From assembly GCF_024741815.1 (NCBI RefSeq), contig NZ_CP102951.1, forward strand, positions 1,339,001 through 1,403,000: 64,000 nucleotides of DNA, written 5' to 3'. Source of the DNA: Pseudomonas sp. LS1212. Lineage in GTDB: Bacteria; Pseudomonadota; Gammaproteobacteria; Pseudomonadales; Pseudomonadaceae. Both the position numbers and the translations under genes were made by a program. The notes beneath the pieces are model-generated. The model did not search any database. It was not told the origin of the DNA and saw only the letters and a program-made list of their open reading frames with translations. Below, piece after piece: positions 16,561 through 25,160 of this stretch (positions are counted from its first letter, which is position 1; each line of letters opens with the position of its first letter).

Positions 16561-16859
16561 CACACGGTCTCCACGTCGATTTGATCGTACTGGGGGTGAG
16601 TGCCAATGAATTTGACCCACGCAATCTGCAGGTCGTATTTGATGGCCACCACCAGTCGATACTTGTTGCCGGCGATGTTAAAAACGACTCTGCCGCCTTT
16701 GATGATGCTTGCCGTGCCTATTTCGGCCTTCAGCTCCTGGGGCGTGGTCCAAATGGCTTTGAGCATCATGTTGTGCCATTCGGTGAGCGGTCGTTCGGCG
16801 TCGGTGCATCCTGGTCTTTCCCAAAACTCCTTGAGTGTCCGCTTCGCGATAACTCTCAT
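16560..16859 (-). CDS. higB: HigB-type mRNA interferase toxin
   Basis: A 99-residue basic protein resembling the HigB family of RelE-fold, ribosome-dependent mRNA endonucleases. Visible are the N-terminal KRTLKEFWERP, the central GGRVVFNIAGNKYRLVVAI strand pair and the C-terminal VKFIGTHPQYDQID, which matches the conserved IGTHxxYDxI motif. It is followed by its HTH antitoxin with a 4-base overlap. The pair lies between mutS and the amidohydrolase operon, at the edge of the accessory block. Confidence 0.87.
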   Translation of the reverse strand: MRVIAKRTLKEFWERPGCTDAERPLTEWHNMMLKAIWTTPQELKAEIGTASIIKGGRVVFNIAGNKYRLVVAIKYDLQIAWVKFIGTHPQYDQIDVETV

Positions 16860-16967
16860 GCCTTGTTGGCTCTCCCGTTTTGGGAGGATTATGCGATCGT
16901 GAGAGCCGGAGTGTCAATGCGGCAGCGCAGGGCGGATCCAGATGCTGGTTCTCGTTCCCAGGCCAAC

Positions 16968-17630
16968 TTACCTGACATTCGGCCAAAAACGCTCCCCACC
17001 ACCGGGCACTTCGTTCCAGGCCTCCAGCGAGCGCGTCGGCAAGTCGAAATAGTCGCGAGTACGGGCATAGCCATGCCCCCCCATGCGGCCAATGGCATCC
17101 AGGCCCAGCTGATCGATGTACAAGGTTTTCGGATCGATCAATTCATCGCGCACATGGGCCATGACCACCTCGCCGAGGATGATCTCGCGGGACTGTCCGA
17201 TCGACAGCGCCATCATCCGCCGGCACTCCAGGGCCACCGGCGCTTCACCGATGCGTGGGCATTTGACCCGGGTGCCGGGAATGGCCGTCAGGCCTGCGGC
17301 AGTCAGTTCATCGAAACCCGGGGCGAACGGCACGGCGCAGACGTTCATGGCCTCCACCAGCGCATCGGAGACGATATTGACCGTGAATTCCTGGTTGAGC
17401 TGGATATTGCGCGTGGTGTCCTTGGGGCTTTGGTCACTGTAGTTTTCCACGCCCAGGGCAAGGATCGGCGGGTCGGCCGACAGTGCGTTGAAGAAACTGA
17501 AAGGCGCGGCATTGACCCGGCCCTCGGCATCCACCGTGGTCACCAGGGCAATAGGACGCGGCACCACACTGCCGATCAGAATCTTGTATTTCTCGCGTGG
17601 GCTCAGTTGGCTGAAGTCGAAGCTATGCAT
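16968..17630 (-). CDS. Flavin reductase-like, FMN-binding domain protein
   Basis: A 220-residue protein of the flavin reductase-like split-barrel family. Features are SVVPRPIALVTTVDAEGRVNAAPFS (given here in part: SVVPRPIALVTT, residues about 21-32), the FFNALSADPP segment and a C-terminal YARTRDYFDLPT. Such proteins bind FMN and may supply reduced flavin to a monooxygenase or act as an oxidoreductase themselves. It is the last gene of the amidohydrolase/transporter operon, 24 bases after the preceding stop, so a role in the same pathway is inferred. No partner monooxygenase gene is seen nearby. Confidence 0.85.
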   Translation of the reverse strand: MHSFDFSQLSPREKYKILIGSVVPRPIALVTTVDAEGRVNAAPFSFFNALSADPPILALGVENYSDQSPKDTTRNIQLNQEFTVNIVSDALVEAMNVCAVPFAPGFDELTAAGLTAIPGTRVKCPRIGEAPVALECRRMMALSIGQSREIILGEVVMAHVRDELIDPKTLYIDQLGLDAIGRMGGHGYARTRDYFDLPTRSLEAWNEVPGGGERFWPNVR

Positions 17631-17654
17631 GGCAGTTTTCTCTAAAGGGGCGTT

Positions 17655-19154
17655 TCAATCACGTGGGCTGCTCACCGCGCTCAAGGGCATGGCGATGCTG
17701 TAGTCGTCGGCGAATGGGATGGCTGGCTTGAACAGGCTGCGCCAGTCCGGCTGGCCGAAGGCGCGTGCGGCATGGCTGCGCATCAGGGTATGGAATTGCT
17801 GCTGGGCCTGGCGTTGCAGGCTTGGGTAATCGACGCCAAGTACCTGGCCATCGCGCATTACGCAGCGGCCATCGATGTAGCTGGCGACGCAGTCGTCGCC
17901 GCGCCCGGCCAGCATCAGGTTTTTCAACGGATCGAACAGCGGCCCCAGATGCAGGCCGTCCAGGCTGAACACGGTAATGTCGGCCTTGGCACCCGGCGCC
18001 AGCCGACCGATATCGTCGCGGCCCAGGGCCCTGGCGCCACCCAGGGTCGCTGCGTTGTACATATCCAGAGCGCTGGTGTGCTCGGCGCTGCCGTCTTTGA
18101 TACGAGCAATGTTCAGGCCTTGGCGCATGTTGTCCAGCAGGTCTGCCGGCCAGGTGTCGGTGCCCAGGGCGATGTTGATGCCTTTGGCGCGATAGCGGCC
18201 GAAGGAGTCCAGCGCTTCGCCGTCGCGGGCGAATACCACCGGGCAATGCACCAGGCTGGCACCGCCGTCGACCAGGCGTTGCAGGTCGTCGTCGCCACTC
18301 GTATAGATGCCGTGGGGCAGCAAACTGCGAGGGCCGAGCAGGTCCAGTCGTTCCAGCCAGGCGAGCGGCGAATACCCACGCAGCTCGCGCACCAGCGCCA
18401 ATTCACTGGGGGACTGGCAGCAATGCAGGCGCATCGGCGCATCCAGTTCGCGACTGAGGGCTGCGGTGCGTTGCAGCAGCGCCGGGGTACAGGTCTGGAT
18501 GCGGTCCGGCAACAAGGCGCCGCGGATCAGATCGCCGTGAGCGCCATTGAAGTCGGCAAAGAAGCGCTCGGCAGCCTCCAGGCCGGCCAGGCCACGCCCT
18601 TCGTCCCAGTGCTGGGCCAGGCTGCCGTCAGTGCGCCAGTAGCTCATGCCGCTCATGTAACAGGGGCCGAGGTAGGTGCGCAGGCCCAGCTCGGCGGCGA
18701 CACTGGTCACTGCCGCGAACTCGTCGTAGGTCTCGGCCCACTCGCGGTAGTACATGGAGGTGATCGGCATGGCCGTGGTGATGCCATTGCGGATCAGCTG
18801 GGTGAAGGCATAGCGGTACTTGAAGACTTCCTCTTCGGCGCTGTAGCTCTCGCGTGGGCCGGCAGCCAGATACTCCTGCGACCACATCCGGCCCATGTCG
18901 CGTTCGTCGCCGTTGTCCAGGGTCAGCACGGTGGAGTCGAGATCGCCGAGCGCGTCCAGGTCAATGAAGCCCGGGCCGATCAGGGCATTGCCATGGTCGA
19001 CCCACAGGTCCACCGGCCCGGCGAAGCCACGGCCGACAAAGAGGATACGCGAGCCCTCGAACACCACCTCGCCATCTCGCCATAGCACGTGCTGGCGGCC
19101 GTCGAAGCCGACCACGCAGCTGGCCCTGAGACCGATTCTCCGGACCCTGTTCAC
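17655..19154 (-). CDS. TrzA/AtzA-type amidohydrolase with altered metal motif
   Basis: A 499-residue member of the amidohydrolase superfamily, related to deaminases and chlorohydrolases of the COG0402 type. Retained are the N-terminal small beta-domain, GNALIGPGFID (about 56-65), a His in MRLHCCQS (H244), LPHGIYTSGDDD (H281), VHCPVVFARDG, and the catalytic Asp in LGTDTWP (D333). The usual first HxH after PGxID is missing: residues 65-73 read DLDALGDLD. The GTG start overlaps the stop of the upstream amidohydrolase gene (GTGA), indicating coupling. Substrate unknown; a hydrolysable C-N bond in a nitrogen compound is likely. Confidence 0.82.
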   Translation of the reverse strand: MNRVRRIGLRASCVVGFDGRQHVLWRDGEVVFEGSRILFVGRGFAGPVDLWVDHGNALIGPGFIDLDALGDLDSTVLTLDNGDERDMGRMWSQEYLAAGPRESYSAEEEVFKYRYAFTQLIRNGITTAMPITSMYYREWAETYDEFAAVTSVAAELGLRTYLGPCYMSGMSYWRTDGSLAQHWDEGRGLAGLEAAERFFADFNGAHGDLIRGALLPDRIQTCTPALLQRTAALSRELDAPMRLHCCQSPSELALVRELRGYSPLAWLERLDLLGPRSLLPHGIYTSGDDDLQRLVDGGASLVHCPVVFARDGEALDSFGRYRAKGINIALGTDTWPADLLDNMRQGLNIARIKDGSAEHTSALDMYNAATLGGARALGRDDIGRLAPGAKADITVFSLDGLHLGPLFDPLKNLMLAGRGDDCVASYIDGRCVMRDGQVLGVDYPSLQRQAQQQFHTLMRSHAARAFGQPDWRSLFKPAIPFADDYSIAMPLSAVSSPRD

Positions 19155-20347
19155 AGGCGGCTTTCCAGCAGGCGACCCTGTTCGGCGATCAGTTTGCCGG
19201 CGCGGTATACCTGGCGCTGCGGCCTGGCGACCACGGCTTCACCGAGTGTCTCGACCGGCAGCAAGAGGAAATCGGCGGGCTGGCCGAGGGCCAAGCCATA
19301 GTCGTCCAGGCCCAGGGCGCGTGCGCCATTGACCGTGGCGGCCGCGAAAGCCGCCGCCAATTGCTCGTCCTTGTTCAGGTCGAAGCGAAAGGCCAGCAGC
19401 ATCGCGCGCTCGAGCATGTCGCCGTTGCCCATCGGTGACCAGGCATCGCGAATACCGTCCGACCCCAGGCACAGGTTGACCCCGGCGTCGCGCAAGGCGA
19501 GGAAGGGCGGCACTGCGCAGTCGGCTGGAGCTGAACTCATCAGCGATATACCAAGGGCTGCAAGTCGTTCGGCCAGCAGCTGGACCTGGGCCCAGGGCGC
19601 CATGCCCAGGCAGTAGGCGTGGCTGATCATGACCTTGCCCTGACGCTGGAAGCGTTCCGTGTAGTCGGCGATCAGGGCGATCTGCCAGAGGCCGAGTTCA
19701 CCTTTGTCATGCAGGTGGATATCGATGCCGCGATCGAATTCGCAAGCCAGGTTGAAGACGAAGTCGAGCTGGGCGATGGGGTCATTGTCGATGCCACAAG
19801 GGTCCAGTCCGCCGACATTCTCCACGCCAAGATCCATAGCCTCGCGCATTAGTTGGGCGGTACCTGGGCGGCTGATAAGGCCGGTTTGTGGAAACACGAC
19901 CAGCTGCAGGTCGATCAGATCACGGTAGCGCTCGCGCAACTGCAGCATGGCCTCGACGTGGCGCAGGCCGAACTCGGGGTCGATATCCACGTGACAGCGC
20001 ATGCGCAGCGAGCCGCGAGCGATGCAGTTCTCCAGCAGTGCGCCGGCCCGTGCGGCGATCGGTGCGTCGATTTCGCGCAGCACGCGGCGCTCATTGGCGA
20101 TGTAGTCCTTGAGCGTCGGCCCGGCGCTGTTGCCGCGCCAAGGCTGGCCCCACAGGGTCTTGTCCAGATGGACGTGGCTTTCGACCAGCGCCGGTGTCAG
20201 CAGCTGGTTGCGGCCATCGATATCACCCGCAGCCAATGGTGCCGCAATGGCAGGCCTGCGCTCGGCAATTCGACCGGCCTGGATGCGTAAATCCTCGGCT
20301 GCGCCGCCATAAGGGCGAACATTGCGCAGCCAGCGTGAGTCATTCAT
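19151..20347 (-). CDS. CodA/AtzC-like amidohydrolase (deaminase)
   Basis: A 398-residue amidohydrolase resembling cytosine deaminase and N-isopropylammelide hydrolase. All key motifs are present: SHVHLDKTLWGQPW (H58, H60), DIHLHDKGELG (H211, H213, E217), ISHAYCLG (H243) and CLGSDGIRDAWSP (D297). I choose ATG 20347, which has GAGG 8 bases upstream; an ATG six codons earlier has no ribosome site. Family members hydrolyse exocyclic amino or amide groups from cyclic ureas, pyrimidines or triazines; the actual substrate cannot be read from sequence. Confidence 0.87.
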   Translation of the reverse strand: MNDSRWLRNVRPYGGAAEDLRIQAGRIAERRPAIAAPLAAGDIDGRNQLLTPALVESHVHLDKTLWGQPWRGNSAGPTLKDYIANERRVLREIDAPIAARAGALLENCIARGSLRMRCHVDIDPEFGLRHVEAMLQLRERYRDLIDLQLVVFPQTGLISRPGTAQLMREAMDLGVENVGGLDPCGIDNDPIAQLDFVFNLACEFDRGIDIHLHDKGELGLWQIALIADYTERFQRQGKVMISHAYCLGMAPWAQVQLLAERLAALGISLMSSAPADCAVPPFLALRDAGVNLCLGSDGIRDAWSPMGNGDMLERAMLLAFRFDLNKDEQLAAAFAAATVNGARALGLDDYGLALGQPADFLLLPVETLGEAVVARPQRQVYRAGKLIAEQGRLLESRL

Positions 20348-20398
20348 GGCAAACCTCGAAGTCATGGAAGCGGCCGCCCGCAGCGGCCGTGAGTCGAA

Positions 20399-21451
20399 TC
20401 AGCCCTTGAGCCGTGACCAGATGCGGTCCTGCAGTTCACGCGCCTTGTTGCTGCATTCCTTTTCCGGACGCAGGCGCGAGGCAAACTCTTCAGGCATGTT
20501 GATGGCGTCCATGACCTTCCATTTGGCGTCGAGCAGGTTGTCGCTCTCGATGCCGTTGGCATAGGCAATGGCGTTGGAGACGGCGGCGGCGTTTTCCGGT
20601 TTCATCATCCAGTCGATAAAGACCTTGGCATTGTCTGGATGCGGCGCGCTTTTCGGTACGGCGAAGTTATCCTGGAACATGGCCAGCCCTTCGCGCGGGT
20701 AGACGTACTTGATGGTGCTCTTCTGCAGCGTGGCGCGAGCGGTAGAGCCGTTCCAGTTCTGCATCATGATGACTTCGCCGCTGGCCATGCGGTCCACGGT
20801 GTTGTCCGAGCTGTACATCTTCAGGTGCGGCTTCTGTTTCTGCAGCAGCTCGAGGATACGCTTGGCGTCCTGCGGGTTCTCGCTGCACTCGTCGACGCCC
20901 AGGTAATGGCTGGCGGCATTGATCACGCTGCTCGAGGTGTCGAGGGCGGCAAGCTGCCCGCTGACTTCTGGACGTGGTTCGAAGAACTCTTTCCAGGAGT
21001 CGTCCAGCTTGCCACCGGGTACGCGTGCGCTGTCATAGGAAAAACCCGTCGAACCCCAGAGGTAGGGCGCAGAGAATTTGCGACCGGGGTCGAAGGACGG
21101 ATCGCGGAAAGCCGGTTTGACGTTCTGGAAATTAGCGAGTTTTGATGCGTCGATTTGCAGCAGCAGGTTTTGCTCGATAAGGGTCCGCATGATCGACTGC
21201 GACGGCACGATTACATCGTAGGCCGCGCCACCGGCCTGCAACTTGGCCAGCAGGGTTTCGTTGCTGTCATAGCCGTCCATGGTGACCTTGATCCCGGTCT
21301 CCTTTTCGAACTTGCCGAGCAGCTCGACCGGGTAATAGTCGGTCCAGTTGTAGAAGAACAATTCCTTGGGCTCCTGCGCCTGGGCGCAGAAGGTGGTCAG
21401 ACAGCTCAGGGTGAGGCCAGCGATACCGTAACGCAGGGCTTTCAACATCAT
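20399..21451 (-). CDS. Spermidine/putrescine-type ABC transporter substrate-binding protein
   Basis: Periplasmic binding protein of the PotD/PotF family, 350 residues from ATG 21451 (GGAG 9 bases upstream). A signal peptide is evident (LTLSCLTTFCAQAQ, cleavage near 26), followed by the family start ELFFYNWTDYY and DVIVPSQSIMRTLI. The gene lies 35 bases after the second permease gene. Although the family binds polyamines, the operon context suggests a different cationic or nitrogen-rich ligand that the two amidohydrolases then degrade. Confidence 0.92.
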   Translation of the reverse strand: MMLKALRYGIAGLTLSCLTTFCAQAQEPKELFFYNWTDYYPVELLGKFEKETGIKVTMDGYDSNETLLAKLQAGGAAYDVIVPSQSIMRTLIEQNLLLQIDASKLANFQNVKPAFRDPSFDPGRKFSAPYLWGSTGFSYDSARVPGGKLDDSWKEFFEPRPEVSGQLAALDTSSSVINAASHYLGVDECSENPQDAKRILELLQKQKPHLKMYSSDNTVDRMASGEVIMMQNWNGSTARATLQKSTIKYVYPREGLAMFQDNFAVPKSAPHPDNAKVFIDWMMKPENAAAVSNAIAYANGIESDNLLDAKWKVMDAINMPEEFASRLRPEKECSNKARELQDRIWSRLKG

Positions 21452-21486
21452 GGTCTTGCACTCCACAGCAATTGAAGGACGAACAT

Positions 21487-22281
21487 TCAGCGGGTCGGCG
21501 CCTTGCCGCGCTGTCCCAGCCAGAAGGACAACACGACCAGCACGATGGAAATCACCAGCATCAGGGTCGAGATAGCGTTGATCTCGGGCGTTACTCCGGA
21601 CTTGATCGCCGAGAAGATGTAGACCGGCAGGGTGGTCGAGCCGGGCCCGGCGACGAAGAAGGTCATGATGAAATCGTCCAGGCTGACCACGAACGCCAGC
21701 ACGGCACCGGACAGCACCGCCGGCCACAACAGCGGCAAGGTCACCCGGCGAAAGCATTGCCAGGGGTTGGCATACAGGTCGTTGGCAGCTTCCAGCAGGC
21801 TCTTGTCCAGATCATTCAACCGCGCGCGGATTGGCAAATAGGCGAACGGAATGCAGAAGCCGATATGGGCAACGATCACTGTCAGCAAGCCAAGCTTGAT
21901 CCCCAGGGCCATGAACAACAGCAGAGTGGCCACGGCCGTGACGATTTCCGGCAGGATCAGCGGCAGGTTGATACCGCCTTCGACCATTTTCTGCCCGTAG
22001 AATGGCCTGTAGGTCGCCAGTGCCGCGAGCAGGGCAATAACGGTGGCGCAGACGGTGGCGATCCCGGCGACGATGATCGAGTTCAGCGCTGCGGTCTGGA
22101 TCGACGGGTTGGCCAGGATGCGCCCGTACCAGGCGAAGGAGAACTCGGTCCACACCGTAGCCGAACGGTTGGCGTTGAAGCTGTAGGCGATCAGCACGAA
22201 GATCGGCAGGTACAGGTAGGCCAGGATCAGCAGGCTGGCTTCGCGAGTCAGCGGTAGTTTTTTCAGGTGCAGGGCAATCAT
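21487..22281 (-). CDS. ABC transporter permease, PotC/PotI type
   Basis: Inner-membrane permease of 264 residues with about six membrane helices. The first is LLILAYLYLPIFVLIAYSFN and the EAA loop for ATPase contact is EAANDLYANPWQCFRRVTLP (about 169-188). Partner of the preceding permease; its ATG overlaps that gene's stop by four bases. Together they form the translocation pore of the importer. Confidence 0.93.
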   Translation of the reverse strand: MIALHLKKLPLTREASLLILAYLYLPIFVLIAYSFNANRSATVWTEFSFAWYGRILANPSIQTAALNSIIVAGIATVCATVIALLAALATYRPFYGQKMVEGGINLPLILPEIVTAVATLLLFMALGIKLGLLTVIVAHIGFCIPFAYLPIRARLNDLDKSLLEAANDLYANPWQCFRRVTLPLLWPAVLSGAVLAFVVSLDDFIMTFFVAGPGSTTLPVYIFSAIKSGVTPEINAISTLMLVISIVLVVLSFWLGQRGKAPTR

Positions 22282-23195
22282 GCGGCAGCTCCCCGGCGGG
22301 TGGTCGTGGCAGCCTTGCGGCTATAGAGGGCATACAGCACCAGGGCCAGCATCAGAATGCCGAGCAGCAGGAACGACAACGAACTGCCCAATGGCCAGTT
22401 GCGCGCCGTGCCGAACTGCTGCTGGATCAGGTTGCCGATCATCAGCGTCTTGCCCCCGCCGAGGATTGCCGGGGTAATGAAGGCGCCCAGGCTGGGGACG
22501 AAGACCAGCAAGGCGCCGGCGATCACGCCTGGCATCGACAGCGGCAGGATGACCCGGCGCAGGGCCTTCCAGCGGTTGGCACCCAGATCGTAAGCGGCCT
22601 CGACCAAGCGCCAGTCGAGCTTCTCCAGGGTCGAGTAAATGGGCAGGATCATGAACGGCAGGAAGCTATAGACAAGGCCGACGCTCACCGCGAAATCGTT
22701 GTACAGCAGGGTGATGCCGCCTGCCTGGGGCAGCAGGGCGTTGAGGCTTTGGGCGATCCAGCCGTGCTCGCGCAGGATGATCAACCAGGCGTAATTGCGA
22801 ATCAGCAGATTGGTCCAGAACGGAATAGTGATAAGCAAGACCATCAGGCTGCGTTGGCGCGGTGCCAGGCTGGTCATCCACAGCGCCACCGGGAAGCCGA
22901 ACAGAAAGCACAGCACCGTGGTGCCGCCGGCCTGGGCGACCGAGCGCAGCAGTGCCTGGGCATAGACCCAGTTGAGTTCGAGTTCACCGTCGAAACCCTC
23001 CTGGAAGAACAGCTGCACATAGCTTTGCAACTGCCAGTCGGCCTGCCAGTCGACACCGCCGTACAGGTTGCGGGGCAACAGGCTGATATAGCCCATGATC
23101 CCGAGGGGGATAGCGATCAATGCCAGCAGGGTAAGTACGACCGGGCTGAGTAACAGCAAGCGGCTCGTGGCCGCAGACGTGGTACTGACGCTCAT
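22278..23195 (-). CDS. ABC transporter permease, PotB/PotH type
   Basis: Inner-membrane permease of 305 residues, about six helices; the EAA-type coupling motif is EAAYDLGANRWKALRRVILP (about 217-236). The large first periplasmic loop (YGGVDWQADWQLQSYVQLFF and beyond) is typical of PotB/PotH. It begins one base after the stop of the ATPase gene and overlaps the next permease gene, so the three are a single translational block. Confidence 0.93.
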   Translation of the reverse strand: MSVSTTSAATSRLLLLSPVVLTLLALIAIPLGIMGYISLLPRNLYGGVDWQADWQLQSYVQLFFQEGFDGELELNWVYAQALLRSVAQAGGTTVLCFLFGFPVALWMTSLAPRQRSLMVLLITIPFWTNLLIRNYAWLIILREHGWIAQSLNALLPQAGGITLLYNDFAVSVGLVYSFLPFMILPIYSTLEKLDWRLVEAAYDLGANRWKALRRVILPLSMPGVIAGALLVFVPSLGAFITPAILGGGKTLMIGNLIQQQFGTARNWPLGSSLSFLLLGILMLALVLYALYSRKAATTTRRGAAA

Positions 23196-23196
23196 C

Positions 23197-24285
23197 TCAG
23201 GCCTCCATCAACAGGCAGGCATGGGGCGGCAGGTGCACGGCAACCGTCTCGCCGACGGCGCGGGCGCCATTGAGGCCCTCGTTGCTCTCGCGCAGCATGA
23301 CCTTCGCGTCGTTGCCCAGGCGGCACTGGTACAGAGTCGCCGTACCCACGTACAGGACCGCCTCGATCACGCCGCGCAGATGGTGGGGTTGCGTAGGATC
23401 GACCAGCTTCGAGCGCTCCGGGCGGAAAGCCAGTTGCACCGGGCCGCGATCGAATCGTGGGGCAGGGTTGCAGGGGATTTCCACGGCAAGGCCGGTAGGC
23501 TGGAACAGCCCCTGATTGTCCCGGTCGCGCTTGAGGTTGCCGGGAAGGAAGTTGATATCGCCGATGAAGTGGGCAACGAACTGATGCTGTGGGCGCTCGT
23601 AGATGTCGTTCGGGCCGCCGATCTGCAGGATCTTGCCGGCGGACATCACGGCGATGCGGTCGGAGAGGGTCAACGCCTCTTCCTGGTCGTGGGTGACGAA
23701 GATGAAGGTGATACCGGCCTCTTTCTGCACGCGCTTGAGTTCGACCTGCATTTCCTTGCGCAGCTTGAGGTCCAGCGCCGACAATGGCTCGTCGAGTAGC
23801 AGCACGTCGGGCTTGGGCGCCAGTGCGCGGGCCAGGGCCACGCGTTGTTGCTGGCCGCCGGAGAGCTCGGTGGGTTTGCGCCGCGCCAGGTGTTCCATCT
23901 GTACCAGGGCGAGCATTTCCTTGACCCGTGCTGGAATGGCCTTGCGTTCAAGGCCCTGCATCTCCAGGCCGAAGGCTATATTCTCGGCGACAGTCATATG
24001 CGGAAACAGCGCATAGCTCTGGAACACAGTGTTGACCCGGCGCTTGAAGGGCGGCAGGTCGTTTACCCGTTGCCCACCGATGCGGATCTCGCCGCTGCTG
24101 ACATGCTCGAAGCCGGCGATGGTGCGCAGCAAGGTGGTTTTGCCGCAACCGGAGGGGCCCAACAGAGTGAAGAATTCGTTGTGCGCGATATTGACCGACA
24201 CCTCGTCGAGAGCGGGTGCCACATCAGGGTCGTCGGTATAGCGTTTTGAAACGCATTGCACTTCGACAGAAGCTCTGTGTTCCAT
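23197..24285 (-). CDS. ABC transporter ATP-binding protein, PotA/PotG type
   Basis: The ATPase of the importer, 362 residues and first gene of the minus-strand operon. Walker A LLGPSGCGKTTL (about 38-49), signature LSGGQQQRVALARAL, Walker B VLLLDEPLSALD and the H-loop FVTHDQEEAL are all intact; a C-terminal TOBE domain (about 285-360) is that of the spermidine/putrescine subfamily. Transcription probably starts in the spacer shared with the divergent GntR gene. Confidence 0.94.
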   Translation of the reverse strand: MEHRASVEVQCVSKRYTDDPDVAPALDEVSVNIAHNEFFTLLGPSGCGKTTLLRTIAGFEHVSSGEIRIGGQRVNDLPPFKRRVNTVFQSYALFPHMTVAENIAFGLEMQGLERKAIPARVKEMLALVQMEHLARRKPTELSGGQQQRVALARALAPKPDVLLLDEPLSALDLKLRKEMQVELKRVQKEAGITFIFVTHDQEEALTLSDRIAVMSAGKILQIGGPNDIYERPQHQFVAHFIGDINFLPGNLKRDRDNQGLFQPTGLAVEIPCNPAPRFDRGPVQLAFRPERSKLVDPTQPHHLRGVIEAVLYVGTATLYQCRLGNDAKVMLRESNEGLNGARAVGETVAVHLPPHACLLMEA

Positions 24286-24307
24286 AATGGTGCATTCCTC
24301 TTATTTT

Positions 24308-24330
24308 TGTATGCATATTCTGGATGCAAT
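24308..24330. promoter_or_regulatory. Candidate GntR operator in the divergent promoter
   Basis: The spacer between the ATPase gene and the GntR gene contains TGTATGCATA, a near-symmetric element with the TATGCATA palindrome, followed 13 bases on by a second ATGCA (TGGATGCAAT). FadR-subfamily GntR proteins often bind short TTGTATACAA-like palindromes, so this is a reasonable operator, by inference. Confidence 0.4.
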
Positions 24331-24403
24331 CTAGAAATACCCGGATTATTCTGGCCGCGCAACCTGCTTTTTCGATGGCTGCACGGTAAGCAAGGAGTTT
24401 TGA

Positions 24404-25093
24404 ATGACTGAGAAAAAGCTGGAAACCACAGTCGACCGCGTCTACCAAGGGGTTTACGAGGCGATCAGCAAGCGCACCCTGCGCCCTGGCATGAAGTTGG
24501 GCGAGACGTCGCTGGCGGAGCTTTTCAACGTCAGCCGCACGTCCGTGCGTGCCGCGCTCAAGCAATTGGAAGCGGACGGGCTGGTTTCGACCGAGCCCAA
24601 CAAGGGGGCCTGGGTGTCGCTGCCCAGCGATGAAGAGATTCGTTTGTTGTTCGAAACCCGGCGCCTGGTCGAGATCGGCGTCGTCAGTGAATTGTGTCGC
24701 CGCCGCGATACGGCAGCTACCCGCGACCTGCGTGACCACTTGTTGCTCGAAGTCGAGGCGGCGAAAAATGGCGACCACGAGCGGCTGATCCACCTGCTCG
24801 GGGAATTCCATATCAAACTGGCCGAAACCCTGAACAACCCGATCTTGCTCGACTGGTTCCGCAAGCTGATTTCAAGGGCCTCGCTCTATGCGGCAGCTTT
24901 CGATGACGGCCGCCATGATGCTTGCCGCGATAACGAGCACCTGCGCCTGATCGAGTACATCGAAGCCGGTAACCAGGGCGCGGCGATTGAACTGACCTGC
25001 CTGCACCTCAATGGTATCGAAAAGGCCATTCTCGACGTCGCTGCCACGCTCAAGGCGACTTACCACCCACTCAAGCACCTGATCGAGGTCTAG
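24404..25093 (+). CDS. GntR/FadR-family transcriptional regulator
   Basis: A 229-residue regulator. The N-terminal winged helix-turn-helix reads MKLGETSLAELFNVSRTSVR (about 30-49), then ALKQLEADGLVSTEPNKGAWV; the all-helical C-terminal FCD ligand domain covers about 85-215. It is divergent from the ABC/amidohydrolase operon with a 118-base spacer, so it very likely controls it, probably by repression relieved by the imported substrate. It ends just before pncC, the first gene of the conserved SOS region. Confidence 0.9.
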   Translation: MTEKKLETTVDRVYQGVYEAISKRTLRPGMKLGETSLAELFNVSRTSVRAALKQLEADGLVSTEPNKGAWVSLPSDEEIRLLFETRRLVEIGVVSELCRRRDTAATRDLRDHLLLEVEAAKNGDHERLIHLLGEFHIKLAETLNNPILLDWFRKLISRASLYAAAFDDGRHDACRDNEHLRLIEYIEAGNQGAAIELTCLHLNGIEKAILDVAATLKATYHPLKHLIEV

Positions 25094-25160
25094 GATGCCT
25101 GGTTGCAAGCCGGCTCGCCTCGTGTACGGTAGGCAACCAGAACCTGTCTCTGGAGCGCTC

